DNA from: an uncultured Steroidobacter sp.
GTDB taxonomy: Bacteria > Pseudomonadota > Gammaproteobacteria > Steroidobacterales > Steroidobacteraceae
Assembly: GCF_937958065.1 (NCBI RefSeq)
Contig: NZ_CALFXI010000100.1
Span: 132,915 to 196,914, forward strand
Direction: 5' to 3'
Length of the DNA stretch: 64,000 nt
Part shown: in pieces, positions 36,730-46,036 of the stretch
Layout of the letters: each line of letters opens with the position of its first letter
How positions within the stretch are numbered: the stretch's first letter is position 1
Notes under the pieces: model-generated
The model's database searches: none
What the model was told of the DNA's origin: nothing
What the model saw: the letters and a program-made list of their open reading frames with translations, nothing else
Translations under genes and position numbers: made by a program

Positions 36730-38073
36730 TCACGCGTTCACGCTCTTGAGCAGCGCTCGATACCACAGACCGCTGCGTTTCAACGTCCGGCGCAGTGTCG
36801 CGTAATCGACGTGTACGATGCCGAACCGCTTGCGATAGCCCTCGGCCCACTCGAAGTTGTCCATCAAGCTCCAGACGAAATAGCCTCGCACGTCGACACC
36901 GCGATCGATCGCCTCGGCCACCGCGAGCAGATGCGACTCGATGTATTGCCGCCGCTGCTCGTCCTCGATCCGCCCGTCCACGAACTGGTCGCGATAAGCC
37001 GCGCCGTTCTCGGTGATATAGATCGGCGGCAATCGATAGTCGCGCTTCAGGCGCAGCAACAAATCCGAGAGCCCGCGCGGCGCGACTTCCCAGCCCATAT
37101 CGGTGACTGCCGCGCCGCTTGAAGCCGGCGACGCTGGGTTGGAGCTGCTCGATACCGTCGGGTGATAGTAGTTGATGCCGACGAAGTCGCAGGGCTGCGC
37201 GATCAACGCCGCGTCACCGGCCTGGATCACGGGAGCATCCGCGCCGAGATGCTCGACGATGTCGCTCGGATACTGCCCCTTGAACAAGGCGTCCGTGTAC
37301 CAGCGGACCAGGCGCCCATCTTCGAGCCGCGCATGGTGCGCATCGAGCTCGGAATCCGTCGCCGGCCGCACCGGCGACATGTTCAACACGATCCCCAGTT
37401 CCGCTTTGATACCCGCGGCGCGCATCGCCTGCACCGCCAGCCCATGACTCAGCAACAAATGATGACTGGCCTGATAAGCGATGCGGCGATCCTTCACGCC
37501 CGGCGCGAACACGCCGCGTTCGTAACCCAGCACCGCCGAGACCCAGGGCTCGTTGTGAGTCGCGATCGATACGATGCGGTCACCCAAGCGACGCGAGATC
37601 ACCTCGGCGTACTCCGCGAATCGATACGCCGTATCGCGCCCGAACCAGCCGCCGCTGCGATGTTGCAGCTCTGCCGGCAAATCCCAGTGATACAGGGTCG
37701 CGTAAGGCTGAATGCCTCTTTCCAGCAAACCGTCCACCAGGCGCTCGTAAAAGCCGATGCCGCGCTCGTTATATGCGCCAGTGCCGGCGGGCTGAACGCG
37801 CGGCCAGCAAATGGAAAACCGATACGCCGTCACGCCCAGATCGGCGATCAGATCCAGGTCGGATTCGAGCCGATGATAATGATCGCACGCCACATCGCCG
37901 GTGCCGCCATCGGCGATCGCGCCGGGCACGCGGCAGAACTCGTCCCAGATCGATGGACCCTTGCCGTCGGCGCGCGCCGCGCCTTCGATCTGGAAAGCGC
38001 TGGTGGCGACGCCCCAGACGAAATTGCTGGCAAAGCGCCGACGCAGCTCGGCTACCGGTAGTTGCTCGCTCAT
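36730..38073 (-). CDS. Beta-glucosidase, glycoside hydrolase family 1
   Basis: A 447-residue enzyme hydrolysing terminal beta-D-glucosides. FVWGVATSAFQIEGA is the family N-terminal signature; the acid/base glutamate is in THNEPW (about residue 173) and the nucleophile glutamate in ITENGA (about residue 353), both intact. No signal peptide, so it acts on sugars imported into the cell. The ATG at 38073 is four bases past the LacI stop and gives the family start; the frame to 38109 overlaps the regulator gene. It belongs to the unit MFS sugar porter, LacI, GH1. Confidence 0.93.
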   Translation of the reverse strand: MSEQLPVAELRRRFASNFVWGVATSAFQIEGAARADGKGPSIWDEFCRVPGAIADGGTGDVACDHYHRLESDLDLIADLGVTAYRFSICWPRVQPAGTGAYNERGIGFYERLVDGLLERGIQPYATLYHWDLPAELQHRSGGWFGRDTAYRFAEYAEVISRRLGDRIVSIATHNEPWVSAVLGYERGVFAPGVKDRRIAYQASHHLLLSHGLAVQAMRAAGIKAELGIVLNMSPVRPATDSELDAHHARLEDGRLVRWYTDALFKGQYPSDIVEHLGADAPVIQAGDAALIAQPCDFVGINYYHPTVSSSSNPASPASSGAAVTDMGWEVAPRGLSDLLLRLKRDYRLPPIYITENGAAYRDQFVDGRIEDEQRRQYIESHLLAVAEAIDRGVDVRGYFVWSLMDNFEWAEGYRKRFGIVHVDYATLRRTLKRSGLWYRALLKSVNA

Positions 38074-38077
38074 CTGG

Positions 38078-39139
38078 TCATTCTTTGGCAGGCGCCGCGG
38101 TCGATTCACGCACGATCAGCTGGACCTGCGGCAGGGAAATGTTCGGCTGCTCACCTTGCAACATCTGCAGCATCGCCGCGCCCGAGCTTTCACCCAGCAC
38201 GCGGATCGATTGACGCACCGAGGTGAGCGGCGGCACTCGATACGAGGAGGAATGCAGGTCGTCGAAGCCGACGACCGAAACATCGCGCGGGCAATTCAAG
38301 CCGCTGCGATACAACGCGAGGCACGCACCGTAGGCGGTCTGATCGTTCACACAGAACAGCGCGGTGAACTTGTTTCCAGACCGCAGCAGCCGCATGGTCG
38401 CCTCGACACCGCCTTCTTCATGGAAGTCGCCGGGCACGACCAGCTTCGGATCATGCGCAATCCCGGCCTCCGCCAGCGCACGGCGATAGCCTTTGAAACG
38501 TAACGACGCGTCCGGGTGATCCAGAATGCCGGCGATGAAGGCAATGCGACGATGCCCCAGCTCGATCAGATGCCGCGTCGCCAGCAGCGCGCCGCGCTCG
38601 TCGTCCACCGGCAAGCTGAAAATGTTTGCGGCCTTGAGACTGCGACCGCTCACCACCAGCGGCACCTGCTTCGCGTAATGAGCCAGCTGCCGGTCCTGCA
38701 GTCGCCCCGAGAAAATGATGATGCCGTCCACGCGCCGGGAGAGCAGCTCCGCCATGCAGCGCTCCTCGTCCCGTTCGTCCCAATTACCGCTCATGAACAG
38801 CGCGGTGTAACCACGCTGCTGCAGATAATCCTCGATGCCTCGCAGACCTTCGCCGTAGAACGGGCTGTCGATCGCCTGGGTGATGACACCGATGGTGTTG
38901 GACTTGCCCAATGCCAGCCCGCGCGCCGCCGCGTTCGGACGGAAATTGAGCTTGGCGATGGCCGCCTCGACCGCATCTTTGCGCTCGGCGCTCACCTTGG
39001 CGGTGCCGTTGATGATGCGGGATACGGTCGCGATCGACACGCCAGCTTCCTTCGCCACCATCTCCAGCGTGGGCGGGGAATCCGGCAGTGCGACCGTAGC
39101 GCGCTTCTTGGCGTTGTCGTTGGCAGCTCGCTTGCTCAT
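38078..39139 (-). CDS. LacI family transcriptional regulator
   Basis: A 353-residue repressor. The HTH TLEMVAKEAGVSIATVSRIINGTAKVS lies at about residues 24-50, with the hinge helix NAAARGLALGKS, and then a periplasmic-binding-type sensor domain (IGVITQAIDSPFYGEGLRGIEDYL through VVGFDDLHSSSYRVPPLTSVRQ). It sits between the sugar porter and GH1 genes. The operator-like TGTAAGCGCTTTCA at 40651 is the natural target. About 20 polar residues precede the HTH. Confidence 0.92.
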   Translation of the reverse strand: MSKRAANDNAKKRATVALPDSPPTLEMVAKEAGVSIATVSRIINGTAKVSAERKDAVEAAIAKLNFRPNAAARGLALGKSNTIGVITQAIDSPFYGEGLRGIEDYLQQRGYTALFMSGNWDERDEERCMAELLSRRVDGIIIFSGRLQDRQLAHYAKQVPLVVSGRSLKAANIFSLPVDDERGALLATRHLIELGHRRIAFIAGILDHPDASLRFKGYRRALAEAGIAHDPKLVVPGDFHEEGGVEATMRLLRSGNKFTALFCVNDQTAYGACLALYRSGLNCPRDVSVVGFDDLHSSSYRVPPLTSVRQSIRVLGESSGAAMLQMLQGEQPNISLPQVQLIVRESTAAPAKE

Positions 39140-39155
39140 CGTCGTGCAGTAACAA

Positions 39156-40511
39156 TCATGCTTTGGCGGTCATCAGATCGCTCTCCAGCTGCTCGAGCGT
39201 ACGGCCCTTGGTTTCAGGCACGAGCAGCACCACGAACAGCAACGCCGCGGTCGCGAACAGTGCAAATGCCAGAAAGGTGAGGCTCGAGCTCAAGGTCGAC
39301 AGCGCCCAGGGAAATATCATCGTGACCGTGGCGCTGACCAGAGCGTTCCAGAATCCTGCCACCGAAATGGCCGCGGCGCGCTGTTCGTTCGGAAATATTT
39401 CCGAGAGCAGCACCCACATGACCGGCCCGAGCGAAATCGCGAACGAGGCGACGAAGCCGATGATGGCGATCAGCACCAGCCGGGCGTTGTAACTTTCCTG
39501 GCCGAAAGCCCAGCTGATCGCAAACAGGGACAATGCCATGCCGGCGATACCCATGAGGAGCAGCGGCTTGCGGCCCAGCTTGTCGATCAGCCAGATCGCA
39601 ACGAACGTCATCAGCACGTTGACCACGCCCACCAGCACGGCCTGCCGGAAGGCGTCGTTCACGCCGCCGCCCGCTTCCGCGAAGATGGTCGGCAGGTAAT
39701 AGAAGATCGCGTTGATGCCGGTGATCTGCTGGAAGAACGCCAGGCCGAGCGCGACGATCATGATCAGCCGCACGCGCGAGTCGAGCAGCCCGCGAAAGCC
39801 GCGCGACACGGCTTTCGTGTTCAGGCTGCGCTGGATCTGTTGCAGGTTCTCCTGCGCCTGCTGCTCTCCCGCGACTCTGCGCAGCACCGCGAGCGCCGCC
39901 TCATCTCTGCGCTTCAGCAACAACCAGCGCGGACTCTCCGGAACGAACCACAACAACGTGAAATACAGCACCGCCGGCACCATCTGCACGCCGAGCATGT
40001 ACCGCCAGTTGTGCTCGCCCAGATCCAGCAGGAAATAGTTCGAGAAGAACGATGCCGAGATGCCGATGACGATCATCAATTGATTCAGCGACACCAGACC
40101 GCCGCGCTTGTCGGCCGGCGCGATCTCCGCGATGTACACCGGCGCAATCAGAATCGCGCCACCGACGGCCAGCCCGCCCACGATGCGTGCGACCACGAAA
40201 CTCGGAAACGAAGTTGCGGTTGCAGCCAGCAAGGAAGACAACACGAATAGCAGCGCGGTACCGAGCAGCACCCGCCGCCGTCCGAAACGATCGCTCAACG
40301 GGCCGGCAAGCGCGTTGCCCGCCATCGCGCCCCACCCGAGGCTGCTGACGGCAAAGCCCAGCTTCAGATCGCCGCTGGCGCCGCTCAAAGAAAAATATTC
40401 CTTGATGAACGGCACCACGCCCGAGATCACCGTGGCGTCGAAGCCGAGCAGGAAGCCCCCGATCGCAACCGTGAGCGCCACGAATGCGATGTTCAATTTT
40501 CCTTGCAGCAT
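39156..40511 (-). CDS. Sugar porter, MFS (XylE/GalP-like)
   Basis: A 451-residue carrier with twelve helices. It has the sugar-porter signatures GPLSDRFGRRRVLLG after TM2, RIVGGLAVGG, PESPRWLLLKRRDEAA at the end of the first half, QQITGINAIFYYLP in TM7 and PETKGRTLEQLE near the end. These place it with hexose or pentose proton symporters. It probably imports the glucose or beta-glucoside product for the GH1 enzyme downstream. First gene of the minus-strand unit with the regulator 16 bases behind it. Confidence 0.93.
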   Translation of the reverse strand: MLQGKLNIAFVALTVAIGGFLLGFDATVISGVVPFIKEYFSLSGASGDLKLGFAVSSLGWGAMAGNALAGPLSDRFGRRRVLLGTALLFVLSSLLAATATSFPSFVVARIVGGLAVGGAILIAPVYIAEIAPADKRGGLVSLNQLMIVIGISASFFSNYFLLDLGEHNWRYMLGVQMVPAVLYFTLLWFVPESPRWLLLKRRDEAALAVLRRVAGEQQAQENLQQIQRSLNTKAVSRGFRGLLDSRVRLIMIVALGLAFFQQITGINAIFYYLPTIFAEAGGGVNDAFRQAVLVGVVNVLMTFVAIWLIDKLGRKPLLLMGIAGMALSLFAISWAFGQESYNARLVLIAIIGFVASFAISLGPVMWVLLSEIFPNEQRAAAISVAGFWNALVSATVTMIFPWALSTLSSSLTFLAFALFATAALLFVVLLVPETKGRTLEQLESDLMTAKA

Positions 40512-40560
40512 GTGACTCGCCGATGTTTGTAATCGTGATTGGTCGTCATGCGTGGCTGTT

Positions 40561-40579
40561 AGCGGTCACTATGACCGCT
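40561..40579. promoter_or_regulatory. Perfect 8-bp inverted repeat upstream of the sugar porter gene
   Basis: AGCGGTCA at 40561-40568 and TGACCGCT at 40572-40579 are separated by CTA. The site lies 50 bases before the porter ATG in the divergent promoter region. It differs from the LacI-type operator at 40651, so it could be a site for a second regulator or a leader hairpin. Confidence 0.4.
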
Positions 40580-40616
40580 TCCCGCACACTTCGCCACATC
40601 CCGCGCAAGTGCCCGC

Positions 40617-40646
40617 TTGCCGGAACGCTCGGGAGCATGCTACCGT
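40617..40646 (+). promoter_or_regulatory. Putative sigma-70 promoter of the TonB receptor operon
   Basis: TTGCCG at 40617-40622 and TACCGT at 40641-40646, 18 bases apart, make a moderate promoter reading toward the receptor. The operator at 40651 would then lie at the start of transcription, the usual place for repression. Confidence 0.35.
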
Positions 40647-40650
40647 AATT

Positions 40651-40664
40651 TGTAAGCGCTTTCA
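40651..40664. promoter_or_regulatory. LacI-family operator
   Basis: TGTAAGCGCTTTCA matches the near-palindromic TGNAANCGNTTNCA pattern shared by many LacI-family operators, with its central CG symmetric. It stands in the divergent region between the sugar porter and the large TonB receptor gene, and the LacI gene belongs to the porter unit. Binding by that regulator is an inference from pattern and position. Confidence 0.7.
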
Positions 40665-40743
40665 TCCGGTGTTTACTGGCCTGTACCGGCCACGCCGGGG
40701 GCAACAATAAATTGGCGACGAATGGACACGGGGGGTACGAGTC

Positions 40744-43686
40744 GTGAGCGATCGCGCATTCCAGGGCAATAAACTAGCGCGTGCTATCTCTTTGATTCTC
40801 GGAACGGCGGTGGCACTGCCGGCGTTCTCGCAGCAAACCAGCGAGCTCGAAGAGGTGGTCGTCACCGGCATCCGCGGCAGCCTCACCTCCTCGATGGAGC
40901 TGAAGCGCGCCTCGCAAGGCGTGATGGACGGCATCGTCGCCGAAGACATCGGCAAGTTCCCGGACACCAACCTCGCCGAATCCATGCAGCGCGTCAGCGG
41001 TGTGTCGATCGACCGCTCGCTGGGCGAAGGCTCGAAAGTGACGGTGCGTGGCGTCGGCCCCGACTTCAACCTGGTGTTGTTGAACGGGCGCCAGATGCCC
41101 GCTTCGGCATTGGAAGACACCGGCGCATCGGCATCGCGCGCTTTCGATTTCGCAAACCTCGCATCCGAGGCGATCTCGGCGATCGAGGTCTACAAGACCA
41201 GTCGTGCGGCGACGCCGACCGGCGGCATCGGCGCGACCATCAATATCAAGACGGCTCGGCCGCTGGACAATCCAGGTCTGCACACCAGCTTCGGCGCCAA
41301 GGGCGTGATGGACACGTCGGTGGACAATCTGCCGAGCAGCCTGCAGGGCGATTCGATCACGCCGGAAGTCTCCGGCATCTACAGCCAGACCTTCGGCGAC
41401 GACAGGTTCGGCATCGCGTTGAGCGCGAGCTACCAGGAACGCGACTTCGGCTACAACCAGGCCACGGTCGGCAACGGTTGGCGACCGTTCCGCGGCGATG
41501 ACGATAACAGCTGGGGCAGGATTCCCGTGCCCGGCGAGCCGGGCTCGGAAAACATCGTCAATCGGCCCGGCCCCAGCGATATCTATTCGGTGCCGCAGAA
41601 CCTCGGCTATAGCGTCAACGGCGTGGAGCGCAAGCGCACCAACGGCCAGCTGACGTTGCAATATGCGCCGACGGACACGATCACGACGACCCTCGATTAC
41701 ACCTACTCCGAGAACAGAATCGCGCAACAGCGCAACGAATTGTCGGTGTGGTTCAACTTCGGGCCCTCCTCCAGCAGCTGGACCGATGGTCCGGTGGCCG
41801 CACCGCTGATCTATTCCGAGACCATCGTGCCGGCGAGCAGCGATCTCGCGATGGGCGGCGCGAAGTTCGGCACCAAGAACGAAAACAAGTCGCTGGGTTT
41901 CAACGTCGAATGGCGCCCGACGGACCGCCTCGGCCTGCAGTTCGACTATCACGATTCGTCGGCCGAGTCGGGTGCCGACAGCCCGTATGGTTCCAACGCA
42001 GTGCTCGGCGTGGCCGGCTTCTTCCGTGGCACGACCACTGCGGATTTCTCGCGCGATTTCCCCGTCATCAGCGTGGAGCTGCCGCCAGGGCAGAACGGCA
42101 TCGATGCCTCGCAGATGGAAGTCACCGGCTCGAGCTTCCGCAACAGCTACATGAAGAGCGACATCAAGCAGGCGCAGCTGACCGGCGATCTGGAATTTCT
42201 CGAAGATTCACGGCTCGATTTCGGCGTGGCGCTGACCGATGTGAAAAACCGCTCGGCGTACTCGAACGTGCAGGCGGACACCTGGTCGGGCGCGACGGAT
42301 CCGGCGGATTATCCCGACGACGTTTGGCGCGCCGACACCGTGCGCCATTACTTCGACAACATCTCTGGCAGCAACAACCCGGCCCTGTTCAACCAGTTCT
42401 TCACCTTCGACTTCGAGACGGTGCGCGCGCTCGCGGCTCGCGCGGTGGGGGACGAGGCGCTGTATCGTGCGTCGCCAATCTTCACCACCGACCGCCGCGT
42501 CCAGGAAAAATCGAAGAGCGCATTCGTTCAGTTCAGCACGAAGTGGGAATGGGGCCTGCCGATGCAGGGCGCCGTCGGCCTGCGCTATGAAGAAACCGAG
42601 GTGACCTCGCGCGCCTTCGTGCCCGTCTCCACCGGTATCGTGTGGGTGGCCGAGAACGAATTCTCACTGCAGCAGAGCGGCGGCACGTTCGAGCAGCTGG
42701 AAGGCAAGTACGACTACGTTCTGCCGAGCCTCGACTTCGCGGTCGACCTCACGGACAGTCTCAGGGCGCGCGCGAGCTACGGAGAGAGCATCGGCCGGCC
42801 GGTGTGGGACAAGATCCAGGGCGGCCGCACGCTGGACCAGCTGGTCCGGATCGACGGCGGCACGGGTGCGCAGGGTAATCCACAGCTCAAGCCGCTAGAG
42901 TCGCAGAACTTCGATCTGTCGCTCGAGTGGTACTACAGCGAATCCAGCTACATGTCGGTGGGCTACTTCAAGAAGAACATCGACAATTACATCGGCACTG
43001 CCATCGAGCAGCAGACGCCGTACGAGTTGCTGACGCCGGCCTTCGGCGGGTACTACAACGAAGCGGTGGCGTCGGGCTGCAACACGCTCACCTGCATTCG
43101 CCAGTTCATCTTTGCCAATCACGCCAACGATCCGGGCGTGGACGTTACCCGGGGCCACATCGCCGGCGTGCCCGGCGATCCGATCGCGACGTTCGCCATC
43201 AAGGTGCCGAGGAATCAACGCTCGGCCTCGCTCGATGGCTGGGAGCTGAACCTCCAGCATATGTTCGGCGACTCGGGCTTCGGCGTATCGGCGAACTACA
43301 CGATGGTGGACTCCAGCCTGGTGTACAACAACAACTCTCTGGACGATCAGTTCGCGCTGGTCGGCCTGAGCGACGCGGCGAACTTCGTGGCGTTCTTCGA
43401 GAACGACAAGTTCCAGGTGCGCGCGGCGTACAACTGGCGTGACAAGTTCCTCGCCAACACCATCGACGGCGGCGGCCTGCCCAATCCGGTGTACACCGAG
43501 GCATACGGACAGGTGGACGTGAATGCCAGCTACAACTGGAACGAGAACCTGACCCTGATGGCCGAGGCGATCAATCTCACCGACGAGATCTATCGCCAGC
43601 ACGGCCGCAACCAGCACCAGGTCATCATGGTCCAGCAGACCGGGCCGCGCTTCATGATCGGCGCGCGCTACAAGTTCGGCAATTGA
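40744..43686 (+). CDS. TonB-dependent receptor, Xanthomonas/Caulobacter type (TIGR01782)
   Basis: A 980-residue receptor starting at GTG 40744 (MSDRAFQGNKLARAISLIL). Signal peptide to about residue 29 (LPAFSQQ), then the characteristic start EEVVVTGIRGSLTSSMELKR and KFPDTNLAESMQRVSGVSI of the carbohydrate-receptor group, a plug domain, and a barrel ending MIGARYKFGN. Receptors of this group take up oligosaccharides. Here the neighbours suggest a beta-glucoside. The gene starts the plus-strand series that continues after a terminator with halogenase-like, sapC and cupin genes. Confidence 0.93.
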   Translation: MSDRAFQGNKLARAISLILGTAVALPAFSQQTSELEEVVVTGIRGSLTSSMELKRASQGVMDGIVAEDIGKFPDTNLAESMQRVSGVSIDRSLGEGSKVTVRGVGPDFNLVLLNGRQMPASALEDTGASASRAFDFANLASEAISAIEVYKTSRAATPTGGIGATINIKTARPLDNPGLHTSFGAKGVMDTSVDNLPSSLQGDSITPEVSGIYSQTFGDDRFGIALSASYQERDFGYNQATVGNGWRPFRGDDDNSWGRIPVPGEPGSENIVNRPGPSDIYSVPQNLGYSVNGVERKRTNGQLTLQYAPTDTITTTLDYTYSENRIAQQRNELSVWFNFGPSSSSWTDGPVAAPLIYSETIVPASSDLAMGGAKFGTKNENKSLGFNVEWRPTDRLGLQFDYHDSSAESGADSPYGSNAVLGVAGFFRGTTTADFSRDFPVISVELPPGQNGIDASQMEVTGSSFRNSYMKSDIKQAQLTGDLEFLEDSRLDFGVALTDVKNRSAYSNVQADTWSGATDPADYPDDVWRADTVRHYFDNISGSNNPALFNQFFTFDFETVRALAARAVGDEALYRASPIFTTDRRVQEKSKSAFVQFSTKWEWGLPMQGAVGLRYEETEVTSRAFVPVSTGIVWVAENEFSLQQSGGTFEQLEGKYDYVLPSLDFAVDLTDSLRARASYGESIGRPVWDKIQGGRTLDQLVRIDGGTGAQGNPQLKPLESQNFDLSLEWYYSESSYMSVGYFKKNIDNYIGTAIEQQTPYELLTPAFGGYYNEAVASGCNTLTCIRQFIFANHANDPGVDVTRGHIAGVPGDPIATFAIKVPRNQRSASLDGWELNLQHMFGDSGFGVSANYTMVDSSLVYNNNSLDDQFALVGLSDAANFVAFFENDKFQVRAAYNWRDKFLANTIDGGGLPNPVYTEAYGQVDVNASYNWNENLTLMAEAINLTDEIYRQHGRNQHQVIMVQQTGPRFMIGARYKFGN

Positions 43687-43715
43687 AGCCGGGGCCTGCA
43701 GGCGCTGCAGGCAGG

Positions 43716-43751
43716 AAAAGCCGCTGTTTCCCCCGGCGGCTTTTTCTTTTT
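43716..43751 (+). terminator. Rho-independent terminator after the TonB receptor gene
   Basis: AAAAGCCGC at 43716-43724 pairs with GCGGCTTTT at 43736-43744, with an 11-base loop, and the T-run continues TTTTTCTTTTT (43741-43751). It lies 30 bases past the receptor stop and 18 before the next ATG, so it separates receptor from downstream genes or attenuates read-through. Confidence 0.87.
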
Positions 43752-43768
43752 ACAGGCAATATTGGGCC

Positions 43769-45319
43769 ATGGCGGAGATCCAACACATCATGATCGTGGG
43801 TGGCGGCTCGGCCGGCTGGCTGACCGCCGGGGTGCTGGCGGCCGAGCATCGCTCGCGCACCGGCCCGACGCTGCGAATCACGCTGCTCGAATCTCCCAAT
43901 CTCGCGCCCATCGGTGTCGGCGAAGGCACCTGGCCGACGATGCGCGACACCCTGCGAGGCATCGGCGTCACCGAAACCGACTTCATTCGGGAATGTGACG
44001 CCTCGTTCAAGCAGGGCTCCAGGTTCCAGCAATGGGTCAGCACGCGAAACGACGATAGTTACTTTCATCCTTTCGTTCTGCCGCACGGCTATACCGAGAC
44101 CAACCTGGTCGCGGGCTGGTTGGAGCGACACGCCGCCGTGCCGTTCGCCGACCTGGTGAGCTTCCAGCCGCACCTGTGCGCGCACAACAAGGCGCCCAAA
44201 CAAGCGGCGACGCCCGAGTACGCAGCCGTTGCCAACTACGCTTATCACCTCGATGCCGGCAAGTTCGGTCTGTTCCTGCGCAAGCACTGCGTCGAGCAGC
44301 TCGGCGTGCATCACATTCTCGATCACGTCGTCGGCATCAACACACGCGACAGCGGCGATATCGCGTCCGTGCAAACGAAAGAGAACGGCGCCATTGCCGC
44401 CGACCTGTTCGTCGATTGCAGCGGTCTGCAATCGCTGTTGCTGGGCCAGCACTATCGCGTGCCGTTCAAGTCGCAGCAGCACGTCCTGTTCAACGACTCG
44501 GCGCTCGCCGTTCAAGTGCCCCATCGGAATGACGACAGCCCGATAGCGTCGCAGACGATTTCGACGGCGCAAAGCAACGGCTGGATCTGGGACATCGGCC
44601 TGCCAACCCGCCGGGGAATCGGCCATGTCTATTCGAGCGCACACACATCGGATGACGCCGCTGAACGCGAGCTGCGCGCATATATCGAGCGCACCGGCGG
44701 GCCGCCGGACATGCCGTCGCCGCGCAAGCTCTCTTTCAACCCAGGCTATCGCGAGAAGTTCTGGCATCGTAACTGCGTCGCCATCGGCCTTTCGGCGGGC
44801 TTCATCGAGCCGCTGGAAGCTTCGGCGCTCGCGCTGGTCGAACTGGCCGCCGCCATGCTCAGAGATCAGATGCCGGCAACGCGCGCTGCAATGGACATCG
44901 TCGCGCGCCGGTTCAACGACTCGTTCACGTACCGGTGGGAGCGAGTGATCGACTTCCTGAAGCTGCATTACGTGCTGACCCAGCGCACCGACTCGGCTTT
45001 CTGGATCGACAACCGCCGCCCCGAGTCGATCCCGGACCGGCTGCGGGAACAGCTGACGCTGTGGCGCCATCAGCCGCCGTCCCGTTACGATTTCCATCGG
45101 GTCGAGGAAGTGTTTCCGTCCGCCAGTTATCAATATGTGCTGTACGGAATGGGCTTTCGACCCGATCGCGCCGGCGCGGCCCGCCGTGCGGATGATGCCG
45201 ACCGCGCCGATAGCTACTTTCGGGAAGCGGCGGCGCTGACGAGCAAGATGCTGGCGGCATTACCCACCAACCGCGCGCTGATCAGTCATATCGAGCGTCA
45301 CGGTCTGTCGAAGATATAG
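43769..45319 (+). CDS. Tryptophan-halogenase family flavoprotein (divergent WxWxIG form)
   Basis: A 516-residue protein with GGGSAGW at residues 11-17 and the lysine aligned with the catalytic lysine of PrnA (K81 in CDASFKQGSRF). The hallmark WxWxIP is WIWDIG, with the proline shifted two residues later, and EPLEASALAL replaces the usual EPLESTSIHL. It therefore belongs to the second branch of TonB-linked halogenase-like proteins. Halogenation has not been shown for that branch, to my knowledge. It precedes sapC by six bases. Confidence 0.85.
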   Translation: MAEIQHIMIVGGGSAGWLTAGVLAAEHRSRTGPTLRITLLESPNLAPIGVGEGTWPTMRDTLRGIGVTETDFIRECDASFKQGSRFQQWVSTRNDDSYFHPFVLPHGYTETNLVAGWLERHAAVPFADLVSFQPHLCAHNKAPKQAATPEYAAVANYAYHLDAGKFGLFLRKHCVEQLGVHHILDHVVGINTRDSGDIASVQTKENGAIAADLFVDCSGLQSLLLGQHYRVPFKSQQHVLFNDSALAVQVPHRNDDSPIASQTISTAQSNGWIWDIGLPTRRGIGHVYSSAHTSDDAAERELRAYIERTGGPPDMPSPRKLSFNPGYREKFWHRNCVAIGLSAGFIEPLEASALALVELAAAMLRDQMPATRAAMDIVARRFNDSFTYRWERVIDFLKLHYVLTQRTDSAFWIDNRRPESIPDRLREQLTLWRHQPPSRYDFHRVEEVFPSASYQYVLYGMGFRPDRAGAARRADDADRADSYFREAAALTSKMLAALPTNRALISHIERHGLSKI

Positions 45320-45325
45320 CGCGCT

Positions 45326-46036
45326 ATGAGCAACCCTGTCCTGCTGAACAATGTCGATCACAAAGACCTGCGTGTGATCACGACCCGCAGCGCCGAGTTT
45401 GGCGACAACGTCATGCTCGCGGCGACGTTCCCGGCGGAGTTCCGCAACCTGCAGGCGCACTATCCCATCGTGTTCCGCAAGAATGCGCAGGGACAATTCG
45501 AACCCGTTGCGCTGCTGGGCTTCAAAGACGGTCAGAACCTGTTTCTCACCGCTCGCGGCTGGAATGCGACGTACATTCCGATGACCATCGAGCGCCTGCC
45601 GTTCCTGATCGGCTTCTCGCAGGATCGCCAGCCCATGGTGCATATCGACCTGGAGCATCCGCGCGTCAGCCGCACGCAGGGCGAGCCGATCTTTCGCGAG
45701 TTCGGCGGCAACAGCGAATTCCTCGAACGGATGAGCTCGCTGCTGCTCGCCATCCACCAGGGCCTGGCCGCCAGCGAGCACTTCATCGGCGCGTTGCTGC
45801 AGTACGAACTGCTGGAGTCGTTCGTGCTGGATGTCCAGCTGAACGATGGCTCGCAGCATCGCCTCGCCGGCTTCTACACGATCAAGGAAGAGCGCCTGGC
45901 CGATCTGAACGGCGCGGTGCTGGAACGCTTGAATCGTGCTGGTCATCTGCAGGCCATCTACATGGCGATCGCATCGCTATCCAACTTCCGTGCGCTGATC
46001 GAGCGTGTGAACGAGCTCAATGCTGGCGACCGCTAA
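45326..46036 (+). CDS. SapC family protein
   Basis: A 236-residue soluble protein with no signal peptide. Segments HYPIVFRKNAQGQFEPVALLGF, GWNATYIPMTIERLPFLIG and FYTIKEERLADLNG match the SapC family first named from Caulobacter and Campylobacter S-layer-related loci. In sugar loci of xanthomonads and alteromonads it accompanies halogenase-like and cupin genes. Role unknown. Six bases after the halogenase-like gene and overlapping the next gene by 17. Confidence 0.87.
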   Translation: MSNPVLLNNVDHKDLRVITTRSAEFGDNVMLAATFPAEFRNLQAHYPIVFRKNAQGQFEPVALLGFKDGQNLFLTARGWNATYIPMTIERLPFLIGFSQDRQPMVHIDLEHPRVSRTQGEPIFREFGGNSEFLERMSSLLLAIHQGLAASEHFIGALLQYELLESFVLDVQLNDGSQHRLAGFYTIKEERLADLNGAVLERLNRAGHLQAIYMAIASLSNFRALIERVNELNAGDR

